59,597 nt of DNA from Paenibacillus sp. (GCA_031254035.1 JAIRVF010000093.1:1-59597); one strand, 5' to 3'. Counted from the stretch's first letter, positions 8,162-17,708 are shown. Numbers and translations: made by a program. Notes: generated by a model from the letters alone, not told the origin.

Positions 8162-8686
8162 ATGAGTAAGAGAACGATCAGAGAAGCTGAAATTATGGAT
8201 ATTCAAGGCCTGGCGCATGTCCACCTGAACAGTTGGCTGACAACGTATCGCGGTATTGTGCCCGATAACTATCTCGACAATTTGAAGCTGGAATCACGGA
8301 TCGAATTATGGACCAGAGTGCTTGACCCTTCAAATGGGTCGATGACCTTTGTACTCGAGAGCCCATCCGGCGAGATTGCAGGTTTTATTAATGGAGGAGC
8401 AAGTCGGAAAAAAGGCCTAGATATTGAAGCCGAGGTGTATTCGCTGTATCTGCTGAAAGAAGCCCAGGGCAAAGGACACGGGCGTGAACTGATGAACCGG
8501 ATGATCGGTTATTTCCGAGAACAGCGGTATCGATCCATGTTGGTCTCGGTGCTTGAAGATAACCCTGCGGTACCTTTTTATCAAAAAATGGGTGGGCGGT
8601 TTCTAATGAGTGAATTATTGGAAATCAGCGGCGAGCAAGTAAAAGAGCTATGTATGGAATGGAGAAACTTAGATGAGTTGGCATAA
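8162..8686 (+). CDS. GNAT family N-acetyltransferase
   Basis: The 174-residue acetyltransferase begins MSKRTIREAEIMDIQGLAHV and contains the common N-terminal motif HLNSWLTTYRGIVPDNYLD. The acetyl-CoA loop is EAQGKGHGREL at about residues 100-110, followed by LEDNPAVPFYQKMGG. The start at ATG 8162 is set by AAGGAG at 8148-8153 with 8-base spacing. The frame stays open further upstream, but that part overlaps the kinase gene and has no support. The gene lies 43 bases downstream of the broken kinase and may be read with it. The substrate is unknown. Confidence 0.88.
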   Translation: MSKRTIREAEIMDIQGLAHVHLNSWLTTYRGIVPDNYLDNLKLESRIELWTRVLDPSNGSMTFVLESPSGEIAGFINGGASRKKGLDIEAEVYSLYLLKEAQGKGHGRELMNRMIGYFREQRYRSMLVSVLEDNPAVPFYQKMGGRFLMSELLEISGEQVKELCMEWRNLDELA

Positions 8687-8732
8687 CAGAACAAGCGGAT
8701 AAAGGTGCCGAATGGCGGGCCGCCGTCATGTG

Positions 8733-8873
8733 ATGTCTCTACACCCTGTTGGAAGATACTTGAGGGAATATGGTGGCGACACTCCAAATGGTTGTTTTGA
8801 AAACTTTTACATATGGATTCCAAATAAAGGCTTGAAATGGATAAAAAATGGGATTAGAATAAGGAACAAATAA
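8733..8873 (+). CDS. unassigned 46-residue open frame, possibly a gene remnant
   Basis: ATG 8733 opens MSLHPVGRYLREYGG...IRIRNK, ending in TAA 8871. The residue mix (aromatic, Gly, Trp) looks coding-like, but there is no ribosome binding site and no recognised family. It may be the 3' end of a lost gene. The rest of 8687-8936 shows nothing else that can be named. Confidence 0.2.
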   Translation: MSLHPVGRYLREYGGDTPNGCFENFYIWIPNKGLKWIKNGIRIRNK

Positions 8874-8895
8874 TAAGCGGCTTGGTTACAGGATG

Positions 8896-8922
8896 AAAGG
8901 GACAGCTTATCAGCTGTCCTTT
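8896..8922 (+). other. hairpin upstream of the chitinase operon
   Basis: AAAGGGACAGCT pairs with AGCTGTCCTTT (one bulged G) around TATC. The following bases are A-rich with few T's, so it is a weak terminator at best. It probably ends upstream transcription or marks the border of the chitinase operon. Confidence 0.4.
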
Positions 8923-8936
8923 AAATAAATAAAATA

Positions 8937-8951
8937 ATGTAAGCGCATTAC
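8937..8951 (+). promoter_or_regulatory. cre-like site upstream of the chitinase operon
   Basis: ATGTAAGCGCATTAC fits the CcpA cre consensus WTGNAANCGNWNNCW at 13 of 15 positions. It lies about 170 bases before the first chitinase gene, just upstream of AT-rich sequence that could hold the promoter. Glucose repression of chitinases is known in bacilli; a role here is inferred. Confidence 0.45.
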
Positions 8952-9006
8952 TTGTAATTTTGACTTGTAAAATATCATACCATCTCATCCTGGAAAGGAG
9001 GTGAAA

Positions 9007-9174
9007 ATGTTTGACTTCGGCTTCGGTGGGTTTACATACTCTGGCTATGCGTTAAAATCCAAAATTCGCGCAAAGAACCGGAAATTGAACCGAAAGAAGG
9101 ATGAGTCATGGGAGGAAGAGGGCAATGGGGAAAGGGAATGCTTGCCGTTTTGCTCGGTCTGCTGCTATCGCTGA
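9007..9174 (+). CDS. possible leader ORF overlapping the first chitinase start
   Basis: A near-perfect Shine-Dalgarno sequence (AAAGGAGGTG, 8994-9003) precedes ATG 9007. The 55-residue frame (MFDFGFGGFTYSGYALKSKI...KKDESWEEE...) runs into the first chitinase gene by 67 bases in another frame. The strong ribosome binding site and the overlap suggest a leader translated to couple or tune expression of the chitinase. The N-terminal half is Gly/aromatic and the middle is very basic; no family is known. It could instead be a chance frame that exploits the ribosome binding site. Confidence 0.4.
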   Translation: MFDFGFGGFTYSGYALKSKIRAKNRKLNRKKDESWEEEGNGERECLPFCSVCCYR

Positions 9175-11273
9175 CGGGATGGGGAGCCGGTGGAGCAGGT
9201 ATTGGACAAGCAGATTCCGCCAGTTCGTCTTACAAGGTTGTCGGTTATTTTACGAACTGGGGCATTTATGATCCGGGCTTCCAGGTGGAAAATGTTGATG
9301 CATCGAAGCTTACCCATCTGAATTACTCTTTTGCGGATTTGTGCTGGAACGGCAAACACGGCAACCCATCCAATGATCCAGGCAATCCGAACAAAGCGAC
9401 CTGGAACTGCAAGGACGCTGGCGTGCCGACCCAGACAGGAAATGTGCCGAACGGGGCCATCGTGCTCGGCGACCCATGGGCAGACGTAAACAACGATGAA
9501 GGTGTACCGCTGGATTGGGAGGATTGCGAAAAGGGGAAATGCGGAAATTTCTACAAGCTCAAGATGTTGAAGCAGTCTAACCCGAACCTGAAGACGTTAC
9601 TGTCCGTCGGTGGTTGGACATGGTCGAACCATTTCTCTGATGTAGCGGCCGATCCCACAGCACGGACCAATTTTGCCAATTCCGCGGTCAATGTGATCCG
9701 TACCTACGGGTTTGACGGAATTGATATTGACTGGGAGTATCCGGTCAGCGACGGGTTGCCTGATAACAGTCAACGTCCGGAAGACAAGCATAATTTTACG
9801 CTGCTGCTTCAGGAGACGCGCGATAAACTGACGGCCGCAGGAGCGCAGGATGGACGCAGCTATCTGTTGACGATTGCGGGACGTGCTAATTCTTCCTACG
9901 CATCGACGACCGAACTTAGTACAATCGCCGGAATCCTCGATTGGATCAATATTATGACCTATGATTTTCATGGGGACTGGGATCAAATCACGAATCACAA
10001 CGCCAGCCTTTATTCCGACCCAAGCGATCCGGATACCATCAATAAATTCAGTGCGGATTCTGCCATTAATGCATATATCCAAGCGGGGGTGCCTGCCTCC
10101 AAAATCGTGATGGGGATTCCATTTTACGGACGAGGCTGGAAAAACTGCGCTCCAGGACCTAATGGAGACGGACTTTATCAGACGTGTACGCCGGATTTTA
10201 ACGGAAGTTACGTTCCGAACGGAACCTGGGACAACTATGAATCCGGGCCAACGGGAATGTTCGACTATGGAGATCTGGCAGCGGGTTATGTGAACAAAAA
10301 CGGTTTTACCCGCTCTTGGAGTCAAATCAGCCAGGTGCCATACCTGTACAATCCCTCTTCGAAGACTTTTATCAGTTATGAAGATCCACAGTCGCTCACC
10401 GCTAAAACTACCTATATCAAGAACCGCTCTCTTGGAGGAGCCATGATCTGGGATTTGAGTGAAGACTGCCGGACAAGCCCTAAATTTACCTGCACAGGAA
10501 CGAAACTACTGAGTCAACTCGCCTCGGAACTGCAAGGAAATACTACTCCACCAGATACGACCGCACCAACAACTCCAACGCATTTGAACTCGCCATCGCA
10601 AACGGCTACAACGATCACGTTGAATTGGGATGCTTCGCAAGATAATGTCGGCGTCACCGGATATGACGTGTATCAAGGGCAGACTCTGCTGACCCGCGTA
10701 ACGGGAACGACATATACGGTTACGGGTCTCGCCCCACAGACGTCTTACACATTCACGGTTAGAGCTGCAGATGCTGCCGGAAATATTTCGGATCCTAGCG
10801 CTCCGCTTACCGTGTCCACTCTTGCTGAGGGAACGGATACCCAGGCGCCTACCGTTCCCACAAATCTTACGGTAACAACCCATACGGATACGACCGTGTC
10901 TCTGCAATGGGGCCCGTCTACGGATAACGTAGCTGTCACCGGATACGACATTTACCAAGGTAACACACTCGTTGGCACTGTATCCGCATCTTCAACCAGC
11001 TTTACGGTCAGCGGACTGACACCCCAAACCAGGTATACCTTCTCGGTGAAAGCCAAAGATGCCGTCGGGAATATTTCCCCTGCAAGCAACATTGTTCAAG
11101 TGACAACGGATGCTTCCGGTCCCGTAACCGTTCCGGCATGGGCTCCGAATACGGCCTATGTTGTAGGCACAGAGGTGAGCTATGGGGGAGTCATTTATAC
11201 ATGCCAGCAGCCGCACACTTCGCTTCCTGGATGGGAACCGCCGAACGTACCTGCTTTATGGTCGAAGAAATAA
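9108..11273 (+). CDS. secreted GH18 chitinase with two FnIII domains and CBM5/12
   Basis: This 721-residue endo-acting chitinase hydrolyses beta-1,4 bonds of chitin outside the cell. In order: signal peptide (about 1-36), GH18 barrel (from YKVVGYFTNWGIY, about 42-475), two fibronectin-III domains (about 484-570 and 580-665) and a C-terminal CBM5/12 chitin-binding module (about 678-721, with WAPNTAYVVGTEVSY and HTSLPGWEPP). The substrate strand LLSVGGWTWS and the catalytic DxxDxDxE motif with acid E210 (FDGIDIDWEYP) are intact, as is MTYDFHG. ATG 9108 gives a basic signal-peptide N-region; ATG 9138 is an alternative. A paralogue follows after 38 bases. Confidence 0.95.
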   Translation: MGGRGQWGKGMLAVLLGLLLSLTGWGAGGAGIGQADSASSSYKVVGYFTNWGIYDPGFQVENVDASKLTHLNYSFADLCWNGKHGNPSNDPGNPNKATWNCKDAGVPTQTGNVPNGAIVLGDPWADVNNDEGVPLDWEDCEKGKCGNFYKLKMLKQSNPNLKTLLSVGGWTWSNHFSDVAADPTARTNFANSAVNVIRTYGFDGIDIDWEYPVSDGLPDNSQRPEDKHNFTLLLQETRDKLTAAGAQDGRSYLLTIAGRANSSYASTTELSTIAGILDWINIMTYDFHGDWDQITNHNASLYSDPSDPDTINKFSADSAINAYIQAGVPASKIVMGIPFYGRGWKNCAPGPNGDGLYQTCTPDFNGSYVPNGTWDNYESGPTGMFDYGDLAAGYVNKNGFTRSWSQISQVPYLYNPSSKTFISYEDPQSLTAKTTYIKNRSLGGAMIWDLSEDCRTSPKFTCTGTKLLSQLASELQGNTTPPDTTAPTTPTHLNSPSQTATTITLNWDASQDNVGVTGYDVYQGQTLLTRVTGTTYTVTGLAPQTSYTFTVRAADAAGNISDPSAPLTVSTLAEGTDTQAPTVPTNLTVTTHTDTTVSLQWGPSTDNVAVTGYDIYQGNTLVGTVSASSTSFTVSGLTPQTRYTFSVKAKDAVGNISPASNIVQVTTDASGPVTVPAWAPNTAYVVGTEVSYGGVIYTCQQPHTSLPGWEPPNVPALWSKK

Positions 11274-11311
11274 TGCAAACCCAAATTGATGTTTGAAAGG
11301 GAGGCGTCGCC

Positions 11312-13492
11312 ATGTTCATGAAAAAAGGATTTCATGGGTTACTGCTTGCCATGCTGAGCCTGCTTATCGCACTTATTCCTTTTTCCCAGGGATCGGCAAG
11401 TGCAGCAAGCACAGGGAACGATTCAAGCCTAGCTGCAGCGGGCAGCGACTACAAAATCGTCGGCTATTTTCCTTCGTGGGGAATCTACGGCAGAAATTAT
11501 AACGTCTCCAACATCGATGTATCGAAAGTAACGCATATCAATTACTCATTTGCGGATATTTGCTGGAACGGCAAACATGGAAATCCATCGACGGCCCCGG
11601 ACAACCCCAACAAACAAACCTGGCCTTGCACGACATCTGGAATTCCGCTGCAGCAAGGCAATGTGCCCAACGGCAGCATCGTTCTCGGCGATCCGGATGC
11701 AGATGCGCTCCGGCCGACTCCAGGCGGGCCGACGACCGGATGTTGGGCTGATGCGGCCTGCGGAAATTTCAGCGCCTTGCGCAATCTGAAGGCTGCCCAT
11801 CCGCAGTTGAAGACGATCCTATCCGTCGGCGGATGGACGTGGTCCAACAGCTTCTCGGATACGGCGGCATCGGATGCCACCCGCAAAACCTTCGCCAAAT
11901 CTGCAGTGGATGCGCTGCGGGCATATGGGTTTGATGGCGTGGATCTGGACTGGGAGTATCCGAATGTCGAGGCGATTCCAGGGAATAGCCATCGCCCGGA
12001 AGACAAGCAAAATTATACGCTGCTTCTACAGGAAGTTCGCAACCAGCTTGATGCCGCAGGAGCGGTAGACGGCAAGCATTATATCCTAACCATCGCTTCA
12101 GGCGCGAGCCAAACCTTTGTGAACAACACGGAACTGGCAAAAATCTCGCAAATCGTTGATTGGATCAACATTATGACCTATGATTTTCACGGCGGTTCGT
12201 TTGAAGCGACAACAAGCCATAATACTGGGCTATACGGAGATCCAAATGATCCGTATATCCAGAGCAAGTTCTTCGTGGACGGAGCCATACAGGCCTACCA
12301 ACAAGCCGGAGTTCCTATGAACAAATTGGTTCTGGGGCTTGAATTCATGGGCCGCAGTTGGAAAAACTGCCCTCCGGGACCGAATAACGACGGCCAGTTC
12401 CAGACTTGCACGGCTGATCCAAGCTCCGTTTATAAATGGTCTCCGGTCGGCACTTGGGACGATTCCAATTCAGGTAACACCGGTGTATTTGACTACGGGG
12501 ATATCGCGGCAAACTATGTGAACAAAAACGGATATACTAGATATTGGAATAATACAGCGAAAGTACCGTACCTGTACAATCCGAACACAAAAATCTTCAT
12601 CTCTTATGACGACACGGAATCGCTTGGCTATAAAACCGACTATATCAAAAACAAATCCCTGGGCGGAGCCATGTTCTGGGACTTCAGCTCTGACTGCCGG
12701 ACCAGCCCGAAATTCAATTGTACCGGTCCAAAATTGCTAGACAAAGTATATAACGACCTGACTACGGGGACACCTCCTGTAAATACCCCACCTACAGCTC
12801 CAACGAATCTTGCAGTTTCCGCCCAAACGGCAAATTCAGTCACATTAACTTGGATTGCCTCCACGGATAACATTGGAGTAACCGGATATGATGTGTACCA
12901 AGGAAACGTTCTTGTCGGAAGCTCCACGGCAACAACGTATACGGTAACGGGATTGTTGCCATCGACTTCTTATTCATTTACGGTCAAAGCCAAGAATGCA
13001 GCAGGCAATGTTTCGGCGGCGAGCAATGTGGTCACGGTGACGCTTGGAGGTGGGAATACCACGCCGCCAAGCGCTCCGAGTAATTTGACTGTAGCGGCGA
13101 AGACTTCCACGTCCGTCACGCTGACTTGGACGGCTTCCACGGATAACGTAGGTGTTACAGGCTATGATGTTTACCAGGGAACAACGATTGTCGCATCGGT
13201 AAATGGTACGACGCTTACGGCAACCATCAATGGCTTGACATCGAATACGGCCTATACCTTTACGGTTAAAGCCAAAGACGCCGCAGGGAATGTGTCTGCA
13301 GCCAGTAACGCGCTTACGGTCACTACGGATTCCGATGTGTCTGCTCCTGCCGCTTGGGTGGCCGGGAAGGTGTATGCCAAGGACGATCTGGTGACGTACA
13401 ATGGCAAGGTGTACAAGTGCGTTCAGCCGCACACCTCTCTGGTGGGCTGGGAACCATCGAACGTACCGGCATTATGGATCTTGCAACCCTAA
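11312..13492 (+). CDS. secreted GH18 chitinase, paralogue of the preceding gene
   Basis: The 726-residue product has the same architecture as the gene before it: signal peptide (MKKGFHGLLLAMLSLLIALI...ASA), GH18 domain with LSVGGWTWS and catalytic E215 in FDGVDLDWEYP, two FnIII domains (about 490-577 and 588-675) and a C-terminal CBM5/12 (about 683-726). The two proteins are alike along their whole length, including the inserts CWNGKHGNPS and RTSPKF, so they come from a tandem duplication. The second carries its own ribosome binding site (GGGAGG at about 11299). The pair probably forms one operon that ends at the terminator at 13559. Differences in the loop near residue 130 may give them different cleavage preferences. 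Confidence 0.95.
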   Translation: MFMKKGFHGLLLAMLSLLIALIPFSQGSASAASTGNDSSLAAAGSDYKIVGYFPSWGIYGRNYNVSNIDVSKVTHINYSFADICWNGKHGNPSTAPDNPNKQTWPCTTSGIPLQQGNVPNGSIVLGDPDADALRPTPGGPTTGCWADAACGNFSALRNLKAAHPQLKTILSVGGWTWSNSFSDTAASDATRKTFAKSAVDALRAYGFDGVDLDWEYPNVEAIPGNSHRPEDKQNYTLLLQEVRNQLDAAGAVDGKHYILTIASGASQTFVNNTELAKISQIVDWINIMTYDFHGGSFEATTSHNTGLYGDPNDPYIQSKFFVDGAIQAYQQAGVPMNKLVLGLEFMGRSWKNCPPGPNNDGQFQTCTADPSSVYKWSPVGTWDDSNSGNTGVFDYGDIAANYVNKNGYTRYWNNTAKVPYLYNPNTKIFISYDDTESLGYKTDYIKNKSLGGAMFWDFSSDCRTSPKFNCTGPKLLDKVYNDLTTGTPPVNTPPTAPTNLAVSAQTANSVTLTWIASTDNIGVTGYDVYQGNVLVGSSTATTYTVTGLLPSTSYSFTVKAKNAAGNVSAASNVVTVTLGGGNTTPPSAPSNLTVAAKTSTSVTLTWTASTDNVGVTGYDVYQGTTIVASVNGTTLTATINGLTSNTAYTFTVKAKDAAGNVSAASNALTVTTDSDVSAPAAWVAGKVYAKDDLVTYNGKVYKCVQPHTSLVGWEPSNVPALWILQP

Positions 13493-13558
13493 AGGTAAGT
13501 CATGTTGGCATAAGCCTGGCCCAACTTAGACACTTGAATAAAAGCAAGAAATGAACAG

Positions 13559-13597
13559 CCGGCCCGCTTCGGAACAGTCCTTCGGCGGGCCGGTTTC
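13559..13597 (+). terminator. intrinsic terminator of the chitinase operon
   Basis: CCGGCCCGC pairs with GCGGGCCGG around a 17-nt loop and is followed by TTTC. The stem is GC-rich and the T-run short. Confidence 0.75.
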
Positions 13598-13724
13598 ATT
13601 CGCATTTCAAAAGTACATAATTTATTGATGAATGGCATTTAAAATCCAATGCTTTTATTTCAAAAAGGCATTATACTGTATATTAATTTGACATCAATAG
13701 CGCAACAGGCGGAAGGAGTAGGCT

Positions 13725-14480
13725 TTGGAAGATTCATTGCAGAAAGAACGGGAGATCATGAAAGTTTGCTTGCTGGCAGGGCAGATTATGCTGCAAAGCG
13801 GGGCGGAGACGTACAGGGTCGAGGACACGATGATGCGTATCGCGTCATCATATGGTGTCGACCATACGCACAGTTATATGACGCCAACGGGGATTATTTT
13901 CTCGTTGGAAGACCCGCAGCCGATGACCCGGCTCAACCGGATCACGGAACGGACAACTAATCTCTACAAAATCGATCAAGTGAACACCCTTTCGCGGCGA
14001 ATCAGTCAGGGTGAATTGACTATCGACGAAGCCTATCGGCAACTGCAGGAAATTGACCGCACTCAAGCTATTTACCCGTTGTGGCTTAATGTGCTGATGG
14101 CGGCGGTAGCTAGCGGCTGCTTTTTGATTATGTTTCGAGGCACTTGGCTGGATTTCATTCCGGCCATGCTGGCGGGAGGGATCGGTTATTACTGCTCGGT
14201 GCTGCTGCACCGCCTGATCCCGGTGAAATTCTTTGCCGAGTTCTCTGGTGCTTTAATGATCGGTTTATGCGCGGTTTTTTTCGTCAAATACGGATTCGGG
14301 CAAGCGCGTGACATCATTATTATCAGCTCCGTCATGCCGCTCGTTCCTGGATTACTGATCACTAATGCGATCCGGGATTTGATGGCGGGTCACCTGGTCT
14401 CAGGCTTGTCCAAGGGAGCGGAAGCTTTTATTACATCTTTTGCCATAGGTGCGGGTATCGCATTCATGCTGTCTTTTTAA
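13725..14480 (+). CDS. threonine/serine exporter family, large subunit (YjjP/ThrE-N-like)
   Basis: The 251-residue membrane protein matches the N-terminal half of ThrE-type exporters (YjjP family). A cytoplasmic N-terminal domain with the conserved stretch LQSGAETYRVEDTMMRIA...THSYMTPTGIIFS precedes about five membrane segments. In Corynebacterium ThrE exports threonine and serine as one protein; in E. coli the split YjjP/YjjB pair is linked to succinate export. The substrate here is unknown. The start is TTG 13725 after AAGGAG at 13713-13718. The small subunit starts 12 bases downstream. Confidence 0.88.
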   Translation: MEDSLQKEREIMKVCLLAGQIMLQSGAETYRVEDTMMRIASSYGVDHTHSYMTPTGIIFSLEDPQPMTRLNRITERTTNLYKIDQVNTLSRRISQGELTIDEAYRQLQEIDRTQAIYPLWLNVLMAAVASGCFLIMFRGTWLDFIPAMLAGGIGYYCSVLLHRLIPVKFFAEFSGALMIGLCAVFFVKYGFGQARDIIIISSVMPLVPGLLITNAIRDLMAGHLVSGLSKGAEAFITSFAIGAGIAFMLSF

Positions 14481-14492
14481 TAGGGGGACATT

Positions 14493-14933
14493 ATGTATAT
14501 AGAACAAATTGTAACTAGTTTCATTGCATCTGCCGCCTTCGGCATGATATTTAATGCTCCGAAAAAATCACTCATTCAGTGCGGGCTGGTGGGCATGGTG
14601 GGCTGGGTGCTTTATATATGGCTTCAGGATATCGGAGTCCAGCGATTGGCTGCAACTACAGTAGCTGCCTACTGTGTTACGATGATCAGCTATTTTTTTG
14701 CGAAAAAATACCGTAAGCCCATCATCGTGTTCAGTGTCTCAGGCATTATCCCGCTTGTTCCCGGAGGACTTGCCTATGATGCGATGCGATGCGCAGTGGA
14801 AAATCAATACGACCAGGCCGTACAGTCGGGAGCGGTAGCGTTTATGATGTCGGGAGCGATTGCTCTTGGGCTGTTGCTGTCGGAGGTGACGAATCAGGTT
14901 ATCCGCAAAATCATGCTTTCCAAAGCATCATGA
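14493..14933 (+). CDS. threonine/serine exporter family, small subunit (YjjB/ThrE-C-like)
   Basis: The 146-residue integral membrane protein has four or five hydrophobic segments and the family motif SGIIPLVPGGLAYDAMR near residue 85. It corresponds to the C-terminal half of fused ThrE exporters and is expected to form a complex with the product of the preceding gene. GGGGGAC precedes ATG 14493. It ends the operon, with a terminator 34 bases later. Confidence 0.88.
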   Translation: MYIEQIVTSFIASAAFGMIFNAPKKSLIQCGLVGMVGWVLYIWLQDIGVQRLAATTVAAYCVTMISYFFAKKYRKPIIVFSVSGIIPLVPGGLAYDAMRCAVENQYDQAVQSGAVAFMMSGAIALGLLLSEVTNQVIRKIMLSKAS

Positions 14934-14966
14934 ACATTGGTTCTCAAATCACAATGAATGAAGGAA

Positions 14967-15007
14967 GAGGAAGCAAGATGCATCATCATCCTGCTTCCTC
15001 TTTTTCA
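14967..15007 (+). terminator. intrinsic terminator after the exporter operon
   Basis: GAGGAAGCA pairs perfectly with TGCTTCCTC around a 16-nt loop, followed by TTTTTC. Confidence 0.85.
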
Positions 15008-15014
15008 TTCTCGC

Positions 15015-15851
15015 TTATTTTACCCCGATTCTCATCCTATAGCTGAATAACACTTCAAGCGTTCGCTCCTGAAAATGCCCCATAACAAGTGCTTTAAAAT
15101 GCTCAATTTCTTCGTCCAGCTCGGTTAGGCCCAGCTTCATCACAGTCTGGATCCCTCCTTGGCTAAGCGCCAGACCAATGTAGCGTTCGCCATCGCAAAA
15201 CTCGCTGTTATGGAACACGATTTCCCGCGCGTACTGGAAAGCGCCACTTTGGAGGATGTTAATCAGATGCGACTTTTTGTCATATTTGAGAGCCTGGTCC
15301 TGCTTATTTTGCCTCTCGGAAAGCAGATTGTCAGCATTATCGAGAAGCAGGGCGTAGGCCTTTTCAACTTGCCATGAAGCGGTTGGCGGCCAGTCGCAAT
15401 CGTACGCGGCAAAAACGCCTCCCGGTTTCAAAACTCTAGACACTTCAGCAAGTGTACTGACAGGCTCCATCCAGTGAAAGGACTGGGAGCAGGTAATCAG
15501 ATCGGCGGACTCATCCGGGAATTCAAGCCGGTTGGAATAACCGCTCATAAAGCGGATCTTCACATCCCGTTGTTCATTCATGAATGAACTTAACTTGGTT
15601 TCGGCTTTGCCCCTCATGTCATCATTGGGTTCTATACCGACAACTTGCTCTGCATTATCGTACCAAATAAATGTGGAAAGCCCAGTACCGCAGCCGATAT
15701 CCAAAACTAGAGCAGGTTTATACCGGAGATAGTCGGTAAGAATATGGACTACTTCATAGGGAGCGCTAGGACGGTACCGGTCATAGGTATCTTCGAAACC
15801 TGAAAAACGTTCGACATTACTCTGACGATTGCCTTCAGGGATATTTCTCAT
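15015..15851 (-). CDS. class I SAM-dependent methyltransferase
   Basis: The 278-residue methyltransferase has motif [13 protein letters not shown], the acidic strand [10 protein letters not shown] that binds the SAM ribose, and [14 protein letters not shown], typical of Methyltransf_11/UbiE-like small-molecule enzymes. [16 protein letters not shown] follows as the next conserved strand. The acceptor is unknown. Its ATG (15849-15851) overlaps the TGA of pepT as ATGA, so the two are translationally coupled and pepT is the upstream gene. Confidence 0.88.
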   Translation of the reverse strand: MRNIPEGNRQSNVERFSGFEDTYDRYRPSAPYEVVHILTDYLRYKPALVLDIGCGTGLSTFIWYDNAEQVVGIEPNDDMRGKAETKLSSFMNEQRDVKIRFMSGYSNRLEFPDESADLITCSQSFHWMEPVSTLAEVSRVLKPGGVFAAYDCDWPPTASWQVEKAYALLLDNADNLLSERQNKQDQALKYDKKSHLINILQSGAFQYAREIVFHNSEFCDGERYIGLALSQGGIQTVMKLGLTELDEEIEHFKALVMGHFQERTLEVLFSYRMRIGVK

Positions 15852-17083
15852 GCTCCGCGCTGCTCGAATCGTTGAACGATTTCCACAATCACTTCAACTG
15901 CCTTCAACATGTTATCCACCGAAACGTATTCGAATTTGCCATGGTAGTTTTCGCCGCCGGTAAAGATATTTGGTGTCGGCAGACCCATATAGGACAGCTG
16001 CGAGCCGTCCGTGCCGCCGCGGATCGGTTTCACGATCGGCTTAATGTCCAGGCTTTCCATGGCAGCGTATGCGATATCCACGATCTCTTTTACAGGTTCG
16101 ATTTTTTCCTTCATATTATAATACTGGTCACGCATTTCCAAAACGATTCGCTCTTCGCCGTGTTTGGCTTGAAGCTCCTTCACGATCCGCTTCATGTTTT
16201 CCTTTTTGTTTTCGAATTCGGTTTTGTCAAAGTCACGGATGATATATTCCATTTTCGTGCGCTCGGTGTCGCCGCTCTGACTGAGCAGATGGTAGAAACC
16301 TTCATAGCCGTCTGTATGCTCAGGTGCTTGTTCGACCGGCAGCATGCCGTTCAGCTCCATAGCGATTTTAATGGAATTGACCATTTTATTTTTGGCTGTG
16401 CCAGGGTGTACGTTGGTGCCATGAATCGTAATGCTGGCTTTAGCTGCGTTGAAGCTTTCGTATTCCAGCTCACCGAGCGGGCCGCCGTCCATAGTATACG
16501 CAAATTCGGCGTTAAACGCTTTGACGTCGAATTTCTCCGGACCTCTGCCGATTTCTTCGTCAGGCGTAAATGCTACTCTGATTTTGCCGTGTTTGATCTC
16601 CGGATGTGCAATCAGATATGCCATGGCGGTCATGATTTCAGCAATGCCGGCCTTGTCATCGGCTCCAAGCAAAGTGGTTCCGTCCGTCGTAATCAGGGTA
16701 TGGTCTTTATATCCGGACAACTCGGGAAATTGCTTTGGAGACAGTACAATGTTTAATCCCGAGTTCAGGACAATATCGCCGCCGTCGTAATTTTCCACGA
16801 TTTGTGGGTTAACGCCTGCTCCGGTAAAATCCGTAGCGGTATCCACATGGGAGAGAAATCCAATGGTCGGCACATCATGATCCGAATTGGAGGGCAGGGT
16901 GGCCATCACATAACCGTTTTCATCCATCGTGACTTCCTGCAGTCCGACGTTTTTCAGTTCATCAACCAGCTTGCGGGTAAGGTTTAGCTGACCTGGGGTA
17001 GAAGGACAAGTGGGGCTATCCTCATTCGATTGCGTCTCGATTTTTGCATAAGAAATAAAGCGTTCCATGATTTCCTGTTTCAT
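15848..17083 (-). CDS. pepT: peptidase T (tripeptide aminopeptidase)
   Basis: The 411-residue M20-family zinc peptidase removes the N-terminal residue of tripeptides in the cytoplasm. The metal-binding and catalytic elements are present: H79 and D81 (SHVDTATD), D in [12 protein letters not shown], the DEEIGRG glutamates, [12 protein letters not shown] in the dimerisation lid, and [15 protein letters not shown] with the final His in [10 protein letters not shown]. Length matches PepT of other bacteria. On the minus strand AAGGGAG lies about 10 bases before the ATG. The methyltransferase gene overlaps its stop by 4 bases. Confidence 0.95.
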   Translation of the reverse strand: MKQEIMERFISYAKIETQSNEDSPTCPSTPGQLNLTRKLVDELKNVGLQEVTMDENGYVMATLPSNSDHDVPTIGFLSHVDTATDFTGAGVNPQIVENYDGGDIVLNSGLNIVLSPKQFPELSGYKDHTLITTDGTTLLGADDKAGIAEIMTAMAYLIAHPEIKHGKIRVAFTPDEEIGRGPEKFDVKAFNAEFAYTMDGGPLGELEYESFNAAKASITIHGTNVHPGTAKNKMVNSIKIAMELNGMLPVEQAPEHTDGYEGFYHLLSQSGDTERTKMEYIIRDFDKTEFENKKENMKRIVKELQAKHGEERIVLEMRDQYYNMKEKIEPVKEIVDIAYAAMESLDIKPIVKPIRGGTDGSQLSYMGLPTPNIFTGGENYHGKFEYVSVDNMLKAVEVIVEIVQRFEQRGA

Positions 17084-17400
17084 ATCTGCTTAGCTCCCTT
17101 TTGGATAGTGTATGTAAGGATCTATGGGGTCCCCCAAAGTGTAGTTCATCTATTTTCTATGATATCACGGAGTAATAACAAAATCACAGGGGGCATCAAT
17201 AAGGCGGTATATTCAGGAAAAGGTTTTGGGATAAAATAGAGGAGTCGAATGTTATGAATCGGAGAGGGGCAGGCATTGGATATATTGAGAATTTAAAATT
17301 ATTCTCTTCTACTGCATTTGAATTTGTTGCAATATATGTAGAGAGCAGAAATCCTGCAAAAAATGTGTTAGCCATTTTTTATTTTGTCATTTATAACACT
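17084..17400. other. intergenic stretch without a supported gene
   Basis: This region should hold the minus-strand pepT promoter. A compact palindrome (TGGGGTCCCCCA-like, 17125-17137) lies about 45 bases upstream of pepT. A plus-strand frame from 17254 runs into the antisense of the next gene and is not supported. Confidence 0.4.
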
Positions 17401-17610
17401 TTACTCTTTCTTTTTTTTGAAGAAATCGAACTTGATCACATAATCAAAAAGAAAGGTGATTGCAACAGCCCCAAGTGGAATCATTGGGTATGCCCAAGGC
17501 GGATTATTTGGAGCTTCACCAGGGGGTGCATCAATTAAGATCTCAGCAAGGACAAAACAGTAAATTACGGCCAATACAATACCTGTTACGTTCCTATCCT
17601 TTTTTAGCAT
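17401..17610 (-). CDS. small two-segment membrane protein
   Basis: The 69-residue protein begins MLKKDRNVTGIVLAVIYCFV, has a short Pro-rich loop (DAPPGEAPNNPPWAYP), a second membrane segment (MIPLGAVAITFLFDYVIKF) and a Lys-rich C-terminus (FFKKKKE). A good ribosome binding site (GGAGGTGA) lies 9 bases before the ATG on the minus strand. Both ends basic and a two-segment hairpin suggest that both termini are inside the cell. No function or family is recognised. Confidence 0.68.
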   Translation of the reverse strand: MLKKDRNVTGIVLAVIYCFVLAEILIDAPPGEAPNNPPWAYPMIPLGAVAITFLFDYVIKFDFFKKKKE

Positions 17611-17708
17611 AGCTATTGTTCACCTCCATTAACATGAACACCACCTAAAAATAAATCCTCTTATGATAAATATATTGTTATTCATTGGATAGCGTCAAGA
17701 ATACGATA

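Noticed and set aside
9597..10325. Minus-strand frame of 242 codons inside the first chitinase
   Set aside because: It is antisense to the GH18 domain, with odd composition and no start signals.
15872..16756. Long plus-strand open frame (294 codons) opposite pepT
   Set aside because: It is the antisense of a well-supported peptidase gene, His/Phe-rich with no family features and no ribosome binding site.
17254..17538. Plus-strand frame of 94 codons
   Set aside because: Its second half is antisense to the better supported small membrane protein gene, and the start has no convincing ribosome binding site.
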